Notes under the pieces: model-generated
The model's database searches: none
Told to the model about the DNA's origin: nothing
What the model saw: the letters and a program-made list of their open reading frames with translations, nothing else
Source of the DNA: Pararge aegeria
Taxonomy: Eukaryota; Arthropoda; Insecta; Lepidoptera; Nymphalidae
DNA: 64,000 nt
Reading direction: 5' to 3'
Assembly (NCBI RefSeq): GCF_905163445.1
Contig: NC_053193.1
Location: 4,402,001-4,466,000 of the forward strand
Position numbers and translations under genes: made by a program
In this document: positions 20,987 through 30,803 of the stretch, in pieces
How the letters are laid out: each line of letters starts with the position of its first letter
Position numbering within the stretch: the stretch's first letter is position 1

Positions 20987-21191
20987 CTGAGTACGAGTCC
21001 ATCAGTCCTATCTTCACTGGCAATACTAGATCTAGGAGAGTTTCCGAGTCGACTGCTGGCTGATTTGCGCCTGATCTCATGGGGATCCGGTTCATCTTTG
21101 CTGATGAAGGATATGCGAGGCGCGTGCGCACGGAGACCACACACTTTGTGGGTTGATACACCCCGGCATAGCATTTGGCTTTGACTTAGAT
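20987..21191 (-). CDS. Exon A of an unidentified minus-strand gene
   Basis: This 205-bp segment is open in one frame and has a strong acceptor (ctatttccttgtttcag) and a strong donor (CTCAG|gtatgt) on the minus strand. Its first two bases finish a codon, 67 full codons follow, and two bases (AG) start the next. The peptide includes SQSQMLCRGVSTHKVCG, RISFISKDEPDPHEIRRKSA and SSRLGNSPRSSIASEDR. It is Ser/Arg-rich and probably disordered, with RRKS-type basophilic-kinase-like sites and no recognisable folded domain. Spliced to exon B it continues in frame through an Arg codon. I do not recognise the protein. The longer antisense frames around it are intron read-through. Confidence 0.85.
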
Positions 21192-21337
21192 CTGAAACAA
21201 GGAAATAGTTCTTAGAACTGTAAGCGCGCTCATGTAATAGCACAAAGAGTACATTAAACTGCGCTATCTGCATCCAAAGGGATAAATCAATAGGAATTAT
21301 TAATATTTGCGCCGTGATATCTAATAGATAAGACCTT

Positions 21338-21455
21338 GGCTTCCCTCTTGCGGACACAGAGTTTGATCCTTGGCACGCAACTTTAACTGTTTGGAGTTTT
21401 GTGCATTTTAAGCAATTAAATATAACTTGCTTTAGAGGTGAAGGAAAACTTCCTT
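21338..21455 (+). mobile_element. SINE-B middle fragment
   Basis: It contains 'gagtttgatccttggcacgc' (B-box-like), 'ttttaagcaattaaatataa' and 'cttgctttagaggtgaagga', the middle of the SINE-B consensus. It lies just upstream, in transcription order, of exon A's acceptor. Confidence 0.55.
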
Positions 21456-21696
21456 GGGGAAGTAGGGATACAGTAACCTTGCGTTGGAAGGCGCACTCCG
21501 TTTTTCCGGTGCGTCTTCAGCGATTTGTATGTCCCAGAAAGGGATCTGCGACGGTTGGAGCCGCTAGCTGGGTCGCGGATGGATGCGAAGTTTCAGTAGC
21601 CCGAGTCGGTACAAGTCCGACACAATCACCGTGCCTTCTCGTGACATCCATGAGGACTTCACCAAAAAAAAAGAACAACCGCAAGCAAAGCTGCAG
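21456..21696 (+). other. GC-rich segment, possible exon or old element
   Basis: GC content is clearly above its surroundings. On the plus strand a 176-bp piece (21521-21696) is bounded by an acceptor-like gtttttccggtgcgtcttcag and a donor-like CTGCAG|gtaaat, and one frame stays open (RFVCPRKGSATVGAASW...KKKNNRKQSC). Its composition is not convincingly protein-like, the minus strand is also open, and it adjoins SINE debris. An exapted or decayed element is equally likely. Confidence 0.2.
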
Positions 21697-23320
21697 GTAA
21701 ATCAATTAAAGAATACTAAATCCGTTGATAAATAATTCACGTGACAAACATGGTGCAAACACATCAAGTGTTTACCACCGCTAAACGTCAACCAGACCAC
21801 TTTTGCAATGAACGAAGTATTGTTCTAAACCAAACAAATATTTACCCTTTACCAATACGGGAGAAAGGAATTGGGAATGCGGGTTCGCGAGGAATTCCTC
21901 CGTCGAGCTTCTGTTATTGGAATTATTTTTCTGCACCTCTTTTATTATTTCTTACCCGCGGGAAATAGGTAACACAAACCTATTTTATATATTCCATGAG
22001 TTTATACTTATGCACTTGCTGACCCACGTCCCACGAGGTTTGAGTTACTCCACATAACTTTATTAAACCGGCTACTTTATCTACTCTAGGTAGAAATCGT
22101 TTGTACTGTTAAGTTAAATCTTTTTGTCACGCTGTACTACAAGGAAACGTGCGCTTGGTGCTCTTTTTACGTATTCGCACCAATTAAACGGTGCTTTATA
22201 CTTTTTAAAATTATTACTCACAATTATGGGCATACTGATAACAAGCGAGTTACTGTTGATTAGAGTTAACTTGTAAGAGACGCTGCTGGCACCATTTAAC
22301 GAACTGCGTTCGTTTGACCTTTAGCATGCCTAATCCAGGTGTGATAGGGCAATCATCATTACAGCCTATAACAGCCTATAAAAATGCTGGACTAGGGGCC
22401 TTTCCCAAAGGGAGGACAATAAAGAGATAAATACACTTTCCCCTAAGAAAAAAAAAGGTGTGAGCTGTCACGCGACGCCTAGCAGATGTGAAACATCGAA
22501 ATTGTTTTCTGTAAGTTATTGCAAATATTGCATAGTTAAAAGATAAAGCATTACAAATTTGTTCCACAAATAAAAATAAAAAATACAACCAAATGGATAA
22601 CCACTCCTTTTTGAAAGTCGGTTAATAATGACTGTTTTATTACAAAATTAATATTCTTTTTTATTGTTACATACGAAATAAAAGAAATTCAATCATATAA
22701 CGTGGCGAAGAGTCGCCTCGGCCTGAGGCCACGCCAACAATCAAGTTTACCCTCCGCCTATAGATGTTTCACATCAAAAAGGCGGCATTAGCCCAGCTGT
22801 GGACTATTAATCGGCTGAGGAAAATGACACTGGTATCACATACATTTATATTTAATGGTTATAATATTGGAACAAAAAATATTTATCACTTGCTTATTAA
22901 CACAAGTTGCAAAGTTTTGTTGCAATAAACTTTTTTTTTTTTTACTTCACTTTTGTTTATTTATTGTATGGAAAAGCGACGTTTGACAGCAGTGAATGCA
23001 AGATTTACGCCTGTCGCATTGCTGTCGCGAGATACTTAATAAACCTGCGGGTCACTAAGGAGCGAGAGTGCGCAGAATGTTGAAGCGTTTCGATCAGAGT
23101 GTGTACGTACTGACTCGAGTGCAAAAAGCGCTAATCTTCCCCCACAAGTTCGAAAGGACTTATCAGGCATAAAACATACGTAAATGTCATACCGTCATAC
23201 GCAGCTAATATTACAAGAAGCTTTTACCAAGCTATTAATTATTTAAGACAATGTACCTGATACTCAAAGTTTTAGTTCTAAGGGAATTCTTAGCTTCTAA
23301 AGGATTAAAGGATTAAAGAA
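21697..23320. other. Degraded repeat fragments, no gene
   Basis: 'aatcatcattacagcctata' (22350) and 'ggcggcattagcccagctgt' (22784) look like pieces of LINE 3' regions. 'gatgtgaaacatc' (about 22485) and its inverse 'gatgtttcacatc' (about 22763) bracket part of the stretch. Short ORFs here have no coding support. Confidence 0.35.
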
Positions 23321-23536
23321 GCGGTGATAGCCCAGTGGGTAGGAGTTCGACTTCACTTTCGGGGAACCGAGTTCGAATCCCAGCACGCACCTGTTACTTT
23401 TGTAAGTTATGTGCGTTATGTAATCAAATTATAACTTAAACGGTGAAGAAAAACATCGTGAGGAAACCTGCATGCCTGTGAGTTTCGATAATGTTCTCAA
23501 AGGTGTGTGGAGTCCACCAACCCGCACTGGGCCAGC
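23321..23536 (+). mobile_element. SINE-B copy, left part (split by a MITE)
   Basis: A clear head, 'gcggtgatagcccagtgggt', and B-box 'ccgagttcgaatcccagcac', then 'acatcgtgaggaaacctgca' and 'ggtgtgtggagtccacc'. It is interrupted at 'actgggccagc' by the element at 23537-23677 and resumes at 23678. Confidence 0.8.
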
Positions 23537-23677
23537 CAGCGGCGTGCACAGGTTCTTAGGCCAGGGTATGCATAAAGCTATATAGCATAACATAGAAAAA
23601 AATCCCCTTTAATACAAGCTATATAAAATCATTTGGGTAGGCAGTGCTTTTGTGCATGTATGATGTGCACGCCACTA
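23537..23677. mobile_element. hAT-like MITE (family F), copy 2, inside SINE-B
   Basis: Starts cagcggcgtgcacagg and ends tgtgcacgccacta. It is flanked by gggccagc (23529-23536) and aggccagc (23678-23685), an 8-bp target duplication with one mismatch. Removing it restores the SINE-B reading 'actgggccagcgtagtggac'. The interior has diverged from copy 1. Confidence 0.8.
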
Positions 23678-23748
23678 AGGCCAGCGTAGTGGACTACGGC
23701 CTTAAGGCCCTTTCTCATAGTGGGAGCAGTTGTTATGATTTTAATGAT
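23678..23748 (+). mobile_element. SINE-B copy, right part
   Basis: 'ggccagcgtagtggactacg' and 'gccttaaggccctttctcat' continue the copy broken at 23536. The GAT-type tail is reduced to 'ttatgattttaatgat'. Confidence 0.75.
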
Positions 23749-23887
23749 AAAAGAATTAAAAGATAAATGATTACAAGTGGGTAACATTTATCTTTATTTT
23801 TATTGAACTTCCGGGCAATATGCGTATTCCATAAATTATATACAAATTATTATTAAAAATTACTAAAATAAATATACTAATTATCAG

Positions 23888-23990
23888 TCCACCAATCCGC
23901 TCTGGGTCAGCGTGGTGGACTACGGCCTTAACCCCTTCTCATTGTAGAAGGAGACCCGTGAAGTGATGGATTGATTTAATGATAAAGATG
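23888..23990 (+). mobile_element. SINE-B 3' fragment
   Basis: 'ccaccaatccgctctgggtc', 'agcgtggtggactacggcct' and 'taaccccttctcattgtaga', ending in a GAT-like tail. It is a separate 5'-truncated insertion 140 bp after the previous copy. Confidence 0.7.
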
Positions 23991-24809
23991 ATTATTAATA
24001 AAGCTTTTTTTATACTACTCTTAATTGCGTTTCAATAAATATATAAATAATATATTATATAGTACAAATACTATTGCTATTTACAAACAAGGATATGTTA
24101 TGAGGCTTGTATAAAATACAAGTAGGAATTAAGTAAAAAAGCTCTCGCATTAATCGAAAAGGCGAAGGTTAACCATATAGTTTGATATAAATAGCAGATA
24201 TCTATTTTACCACAAGGTTATTTTACCAATTTAGGTTTTTCCCACACTTTCCCGACATTTTCTATTACTGAACACGTGATAAATGATTAAAGGCTTCTCG
24301 AGGAAACCGGTCTCACATGTTCCGCGTCAAATAACATAGTGATTAAGATGGAAGAAAATCACACATTTTATTTGCGGATGGGCGAGAGCTTAGGAAATTA
24401 CGGCTGGTGTTTGTGAGCAAAGACAGGTGGTGTGGAAATTACAAAAGTATTATTATCATCAAAAGTACAATAATGTATCTATTTAGTTAAAGATTAATAT
24501 CATGATTATATAGTTATTCTTAAGATACGTTTTTACGATACTAAGTTGGTAAACCCACCACGAGTAAGACATCTATATTTTTACTATAAAGATGAAGAGT
24601 TTGCATGTTTGATGTAACGCTCTAACCAGGAACTACTGGTTCAAAATAAGAGAATCTTTGTTTGTTGGATAATCCATTTATCGAGGAAGGCTATATAAAC
24701 GGAATATTTATCTTAAGAGCTCTCGAGTCGTGGTAAATGTTTAAAGTTACGCAAAAATTGTGTATTTTCAATTGTTCCTATTTAAAAGTACTAATAAAAA
24801 GTTCGCGAA
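23991..24809. other. No assigned feature
   Basis: AT-rich, with no coding region and no repeat family recognised. Confidence 0.45.
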
Positions 24810-24872
24810 AGCATATTATATGTTATATATCATGGATTTCCGCAAAGTAACGCCTGCTTCTATACAACATAT
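24810..24872 (+). mobile_element. Family-D end fragment
   Basis: 'catggatttccgcaaagtaa' and 'cgcctgcttctatacaacat' match the right terminus of family D. Both flanks carry 'atatta(ta)tgt'/'acatataatatg', which is palindromic. Confidence 0.6.
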
Positions 24873-25030
24873 AATATGTCTTATCATAAGAAAAACTATA
24901 CGTTCTGTAATCATGATATTAATTTTTATATAAATAAATAAATTATTGTAAACGAGCTCAACATAAGCGTGTGAAATTCCTCCAGTAATGGACGTCTTGG
25001 AAATTATGATGATGATAATGATGAACTATA

Positions 25031-25292
25031 GACGGCCGATTGGCGCAGTTTGCAGCGACCCTGCTTTCTGAGTCCAAGGCCGTAGGTTCGATTCCCACTA
25101 CTGGAAAATGTTTGTGTGATGAGCAAGAATGTTTTTCAGTGTCTGGGTGTTTATATGTATATTGCTATTATTTATGTATATTATTCATAAAAATATTCAT
25201 CAGTCATCTTAGTACCCATAACACAAGCTACGCTTACTTTGGGGCTAGATGGCGGTGTGTGTATTGTCGCAGTATATTTATTTATTTATTTA
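25031..25292 (+). mobile_element. SINE-A, best full-length copy
   Basis: This copy defines the family: gacggccgattggcgcagtt (A-box within tggcgcagtt), ggttcgattcccac (B-box), then 'aatgtttgtgtgatgagcaa', 'tcatcttagtacccataaca', 'cttactttggggctagatgg', and a tail of TTTA repeats. The RNA polymerase III type 2 promoter boxes inside a tRNA-like head mark it as a tRNA-derived SINE, similar in plan to the Metulj SINEs of Heliconius; that identity is not verified. The 111-codon ORF through it is a by-product. Confidence 0.85.
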
Positions 25293-25414
25293 TAACTATA
25301 CTAAAATTGCAGTCTGATATTCAAGTTCACCCCATTTCTTTCCCAGTTCTTTCAGTACAAAGCTACCTATTTTAAGAAAGGCATGATGTAACGTGATGTC
25401 ACATCGTCGACGTT

Positions 25415-25690
25415 TTCAATAGTAGTAGAGTTTTTTGTGACAGACCTCGTCCGGGAAAGTTCTACCGCGATGCTTATTTCTGCCGCGAACAGCATTGTTG
25501 TCTTTGTTTCGGTCTGAAGAGTGGGGCTGCCATTTTATTAAAGCCACATGAGATGTTACACCTAGGTGTCATTTTTGTGGGCACGGAGCGTTACAGTTGT
25601 GCGACGTGTTCTTTGCATGACCTGTGTTGATCTGTTTATAGGCGACGGATTTCCATTTAAAAACAATCTGACATGCTTGGATAGTCAATT
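25415..25690 (+). repeat. Family-K repeat, longest copy
   Basis: 'agacctcgtccgggaaagtt', 'ctaccgcgatgcttatttct', 'gttgtctttgtttcggtctg' and 'gatctgtttataggcgacgg'. The same blocks occur in reverse at 42168-42335 and 57728-57965. This is a common dispersed sequence type in Lepidoptera; I cannot assign its class. Confidence 0.6.
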
Positions 25691-25703
25691 ATTACTTTAC
25701 TGT

Positions 25704-25965
25704 AAATAAATAAATAATAATAAATATACTACGACAATACACACATCGCCATCCAGCCCCAAAGTAAGCGTAGGGTACCGTATGGGTACTAATGACTGAT
25801 GAATATTTTTATGAATAATATACATAAATACTTAGAATATACATATAAATACCCAGACACTGAAAAACATTCATGCTCATCAAACTAACATTTTCCAGTA
25901 GTGGGAATCGAACCTACGGCCTTGGACTCAGAAAGCAGGGTCGCTGCAAACGCCAATCGGCCGTC
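25704..25965 (-). mobile_element. SINE-A copy, full length
   Basis: Complete in reverse: TTTATT-type tail at the left, 'ccatccagccccaaagtaag', 'gtgggaatcgaacctacggc' (reverse B-box), ending 'caatcggccgtca'. A few bases are missing from the A-box region (tgcaaacgccaatcgg). With the copy at 25031 it forms an inverted pair about 400 bp apart. Confidence 0.8.
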
Positions 25966-26384
25966 AAAGTCACCATGTGACACAGAAGATGTTATATTAA
26001 TGTAAATGAACCTGCCGTATTGAACTTTGATTACAGCGTTTTCTTTATCGACGGGAAAAATCCAGAAAATGGCACGAAGACATTTATCAAGGTGATGAAT
26101 GAAATGAAACATTTGACCCTTGTAATTTCCACAGGGGTCGTGTCCCGCCCACAAATATCTGTCCTATTCTTGTAATTTCTCATCCATTTCCAAATAAATC
26201 CTCGATTATCTTCTTATTTTCATGAATAGGTTCGTTAATATCTATTATGCGAAAGAAATATCTTCAAAATTCCATTGAACCATAATGAGAGTATAGAATT
26301 ATGAAATTATATTTTAATGTGCAAGAATAACTGAACAGTTGGCAAGTAAGTAAACAACTACTGTTATTTAAATATATGTATAGT

Positions 26385-26615
26385 AAATTCAAATTCATTT
26401 ATTTCAAGTAGGCCTAATATAAGCACTTTTGAAACGTCACGTCAGTCTGTTTGCAGTGACTCTACCACCGGTTCGGAAGGCAGATTCTACCGGGAAGAAG
26501 CCGACAAGAAACACAGCAACCTCAACAATTTACATTTTAACATTCATTTTTCTATCTTGTGAGAGATGAAAGCGGAGCCGGATGCTTCCAAGCAACCTTG
26601 TCATTAATAAGTAAT
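26385..26615 (+). mobile_element. LINE 3'-tail-like repeat (family M)
   Basis: 'attcatttatttcaagtagg', 'accaccggttcggaaggcag', 'attctaccgggaagaagccg' and 'gagagatgaaagcggagccg'. The inverse copy is at 15855-16030 and a weaker one is near 41485-41600. Confidence 0.5.
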
Positions 26616-28330
26616 AACTTAAGTCCGTCAAACCGCATTGTACCCGCGTGGTGGTAGTCAATGATGTCCAAGCTAAATTTGCTAGTTACTGGTCGTGTTT
26701 AGCAACTCTCATTTCAATTAATAGGTAAAATGAGAATTTAATATAATAATATGAGTAAATATAAAAATATTTTATCATTCATTTAATTGATACTGCGCAA
26801 AGCTATTTACCTTGTGTCATAAACTTAAGTTAATAAAATTGGGCCCCTTATCTTTGAAGAGGTAATTCTTTTATTGAAGGGGCGGCTTGAATTCTGTTAA
26901 AGTGGTGTTATTTTTTGAGATTTAATTTGTTTGGACATTCCCCTTCGAGGCAGTCGCGGTAACTGGGTACTTTTTGGTAATTGAGCGTTGAAAATGATAT
27001 TTTCTCCATTCGGAATTATTAAAGCTTGAAAGAGATTTGAACTTTTATATTCCTCTATTTAGTATTTAGATTTGTTAAGAATTTAATAATGTAAATTATC
27101 ATTGAATCTGGTTATGAATAATAGTCTTTTTATTTATTGCTCATACAAGAAGAAACAAGTATCTATGTTAAATCATTCATGGTAAATGGTTTTTTTTTAA
27201 AGACAAATAAGTATCTATAGGGATAGCGATAGGATAGGGATGTTAAAACAAATAATTCATTTATTTTTACATTTCTAGGTTTTATTTTGTACACCCTTAA
27301 CATGCCTGGGAAGAAGGATTGTATTATAGTCTGCCAGTATACAAGTTAAGTATATCTTAGACTTTTGGTTTTAAAGGGCGAAACATCGAAAAAATGTATG
27401 AAAGTTTAACTTTTCAATATATTATTTAATTTATTGCCATGATAATTGGTATTTAAAGTTTCGTTAAAAAAGGGAACAAGAGGAATACAGTATTCAAAGT
27501 TAAATCCTCGATACGGTATCAAATTTTGTAGGAAAATATTTCCTTTTTTAAATTCGTAATTTGAACTTGAGCTAATTGCTTTCTGGAGACGGGCACATGC
27601 ACCGGTAGATAATTTCCTAATTCAACAGGATCTCAGAAATTCTACGAGTGTTTCAGCAATCGAGGTAGCTACTAAAATGCAAATAAGTTATAAACTTACA
27701 AAATACAGCTGCTATATAAAACACGAGTTACAAGATTCCGGTTCTGAGATTCCGTAATTCTATCGAATCAGATCCAAGTTAGTTCCGAATTCGAATATAA
27801 CTAAATTCAAAGAGAGATATCGTCACACTGAGACCCACTTAAACTACTTGGTAACACCAATGTAACTTTTGTCACTGGCTGAATTTGTTTTATTCAGACA
27901 AAAGGTTTTATATAATGAGGGAAGGTGTCAGCGTTTTTGTATCTGTATTAGCTTTGTTATTACTCCCAGGCGCTCCATCTGTAGATACTGGAGCTTTTCA
28001 TGAGTTTTCTTTTTGTGCCATCATCCGTTTCTTTTAATGGAGTTACTTATTCATTTTAATTAATTTCATTAGTTTTTACGAATGTAATTAACAAACTACA
28101 TGGTATAATTTATTGTACGACTATAAAAAAAAGATTTTAATGGAAAAATACAACTTTGTTAGAGAACTAATCAGATGTATGAGATATCTTTAAAATATTT
28201 ACATCATCTGAGTGACGCTGACTGTTAATTTCGAACAAAAGTTAAAATGGCGGCTGTATGACACCATTTTCAATTATGAAAATTCGTAGTCTTCGGCAGA
28301 CGCGTTTAAAATAATGATAATGTTAGTGAC
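26616..28330. other. No assigned feature
   Basis: About 1.7 kb of AT-rich sequence without open frames, clear repeats or hairpins that I could detect. Confidence 0.45.
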
Positions 28331-28559
28331 ATAAACTTGTTCTTGGCCCTCGGCTTCGCTTGCGTTATTGAAGATTTTGTCAATCGATACTTGTATTTTA
28401 TATCGCCCTTTCTGTCCCTCGGGAATAGAACATTTTCCGGATGAAAGGTACTAACTGGTAATTTTTTTTTACTGAAAACGTGAGAATGCGAAATTTAATG
28501 TAGATCGGATGAGCAGTTAAGGCGTGAAAGCGTAACAGACTCAAATATATTTGTTAGGA
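28331..28559 (-). mobile_element. Helitron-like copy, degraded
   Basis: Read on the minus strand: TCCTAACAAATATATTTGAG at the 5' side, then 'ctttcacgcc', 'ctgctcatccgatct' and, near the left edge, 'aagcgaagccgagggccaag', resembling the GC-rich 3' end. The terminal CTAG is lost. Confidence 0.45.
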
Positions 28560-28925
28560 TAATATTTATAAATTTTTAACTAAATCAGACGTTACTGATA
28601 GCTTGCACAAACGGACAGACTGACAGAAGATTCATTAAAATGAATTTGGTGACCTTTCTTCCCTCGGTCAGTGATATAACCAAAATTCTTTGTTTAGAAA
28701 GGCAGTCACACAATCCAAACCGTTTCGGCAGAGCGGCACAATTTAATGAATTCTCTAATAAAGAAAATTCCAATCAACCGTGGAATCTATACGCTTTTTT
28801 TAAAGAATTTGACGAGAAAGCAGCATTTCCATTCCACCAAAACGGCACGACGTATACGACGACGAGCTGACGTCAAGTTATTTTTAGACATTAAAAACGT
28901 TAACTGACTGAGGATGATGTTAGGA
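28560..28925. other. Short ORFs on both strands, no gene supported
   Basis: A plus-strand frame (28640-28870) and a minus-strand frame (28585-28773) overlap. Neither has splice sites or a recognisable motif. The sequence is not repeated elsewhere in the window. Confidence 0.3.
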
Positions 28926-28926
28926 A

Positions 28927-29177
28927 TCATCATCATCATCATATCAACCTATTACCAGCTCACACAGGGCATGGCTCTCCTCCCACTGAGAGAAGGGTGT
29001 AAGGCCGTAGTCCACCAGGCTGGTGAAGTGCGGATCAGTGGACTCCACACACGTTTGAGAACATGAAGAACTCGCAGGCATTCAGGATTCCTCACAATGT
29101 GTTCCTTCACCGTTGAAGCAAGTGATATTTTAATTCCTTAAAACGCATATAACTTAGAGGTGAGTGCTAGTCGAGCT
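28927..29177 (-). mobile_element. SINE-B copy with (ATC)n tail
   Basis: The left edge has the reversed GAT tail (atcatcatcatcatcat), then 'atcaacctattaccagctca', 'ggccgtagtccaccaggctg' and 'ttcaccgttgaagcaagtga'. The tRNA-like head at the right is lost after 'taacttagaggtgagtgct'. Confidence 0.75.
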
Positions 29178-29487
29178 ATTGCTATCGAGTGCTATCACTG
29201 CGGTGCTAGGCATCGATATTAATTAATTAGTTAAGAACAGTGGTGCCGTGCTCCGTCAATAAATACGTAGATTATTGGTAGATAGAGGCAGATACAGGAT
29301 TTCCGTGTCGTTGAAATAACGGAAACACGCTCCTTATCAGAACCGCGACTCTGCCCGGTTCATTGGCTTCAGCTTGGAAGATAAATGAGCATTTCACCCC
29401 AGACTATAAATAAAAGTAATTGTGTAGGCGCGGTTAAGCGTATACGCGTAAATCCGTTATTAGGGTTCCGTACTAAGACAACATACT

Positions 29488-29710
29488 GCCAACTGGCGCA
29501 GAGGGCAGCGACCCTGCTTTCTGAGTCCAAGGCCGTGGATTCGATTCCCGCAACTGGAAAATTATTGTGTGATGAACATGAATGTTTTTCAGTGTCTGGG
29601 TGTTTATCTGTATATTATTAGTATTTATGTGTAATATTCATCAGCTATGTTAGTACCCATAAATCGAGCAGCGCTTACTTTGGGGCTAGATGGCGATGTG
29701 TGTCTTTGTT
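29488..29710 (+). mobile_element. SINE-A copy
   Basis: The head lacks the first few bases ('ccaactggcgcagagggcag'). The B-box 'gtggattcgattcccgcaac' and the body through 'ggggctagatggcgatgtgt' are intact. The TTTA tail is missing. Confidence 0.75.
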
Positions 29711-29762
29711 TTAAAGACCTAAAGTTGGTCACCCGCCTGATTAGGTTAATGACAAAAGTTAT

Positions 29763-29862
29763 AACCATCATCTTCATATAAACCCATTACTAGTCCACAA
29801 CAGGGCACCACAATAAGAAGGGGTTAAAGACGTAGTACACCACGCTGGCCCAATGCGTATTG
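29763..29862 (-). mobile_element. SINE-B 3' fragment
   Basis: 'aaacccattactagtccaca', 'acagggcaccacaataagaa' and 'gtagtacaccacgctggccc' are the reversed 3' end of the family, truncated after about 100 bp. Confidence 0.65.
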
Positions 29863-30568
29863 CCTATTTTGTATGAGACTATTTGATGAAAGAAGATTTT
29901 GAGTTTGAGTTTGACTTTGACTTTAATATAGACTAGCGTTTGGTTAACCTAATGGAAAGCTGTTTAAGTACTACTTGCTTTGACTATTGACTACTATTGC
30001 TGCTGATGGTAGCGGGTTAGGTTGGAATGCCAGGCAATGAGTTGGAACACCGTGGTTTTAGTCGGTAAGAGTCCAGCGTAACTACTGCATCTCCCTGTAG
30101 TGTAGTGATATCTCTGAGGATTTCCCCACGAGAAAATAAAGGAAAATTTATATAAAACCCACAACCCTTATCGGTTTCTACCCTACATCGTACCGGAACG
30201 CTGAATCTCATCGCACGTCTTTGTCGGTAGGGTGATAACTAGCCACGACCGAAGCCCTACAAAAACTGCTATGTCACTAACCAATAGAAATCGCAGTTTT
30301 CTATCGAATAAACCATTTAGAAACTGAGATTTAGCGAGGCGTAAAACCGCTGGCAAGAAAGTTTCTAAGAACTTTGCCCTTGAACTATATTTGACAACTC
30401 ATCATTCACGGCCCCCATAAGATGGAACACTCTTTCAGAGCTTCCAACACGCCCCCACAAAGTTATTACTGAGAGCTTTTCGCTTTTTATAGGCCTGAAA
30501 TTAGTAACTAAGCAGCACCCAAGTATGTTAACTAATATCTTATTTATAACTCACTCGCCTTTCATCAT
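29863..30568. other. Unassigned; repeat traces
   Basis: 'cggtagggtgataactagcc'-acg (30224) resembles 'cagtaggttggcagctagcc'-acg (35100), indicating a dispersed element of unknown class. There is no coding support for the 64-codon minus frame at 30017-30211. Confidence 0.35.
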
Positions 30569-30803
30569 TGGATAAAAGCAGGCGTTATTTTTCGGAATTC
30601 CATGATATATTATGAAAATTAAGCTTAATTTGCTATTCGCCGCAAAGAGCAGCAGAATTTGTATGGCGTAATTTATAATTTCTTCAATATTTCTATACTC
30701 CACACCAAACAGATCTTCGGCAATGTACCCTCTACGCAAGTTTCGCTCCAAACCTGAGCATCCACAGGAGATGTTGACTTTACCATTAATAATTGTTAGG
30801 TAA
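30569..30803 (+). mobile_element. Family-D element, half copy
   Basis: Starts 'ggataaaagcaggcgttatt', continues 'attaagcttaatttgctatt', 'acaccaaacagatcttcggc' and 'gatgttgactttaccattaa', and ends near 'aataattgtt'. The 86-codon antisense ORF is the recurrent family-D reading frame, not a gene. Confidence 0.7.

Noticed and set aside
25031..25110. tRNA-like A- and B-boxes suggesting tRNA genes (also in SINE-B and SINE-H copies)
   Set aside because: The heads are followed by long shared non-tRNA bodies, recur many times and do not close into a proper cloverleaf. They are SINE promoters, not tRNA genes.
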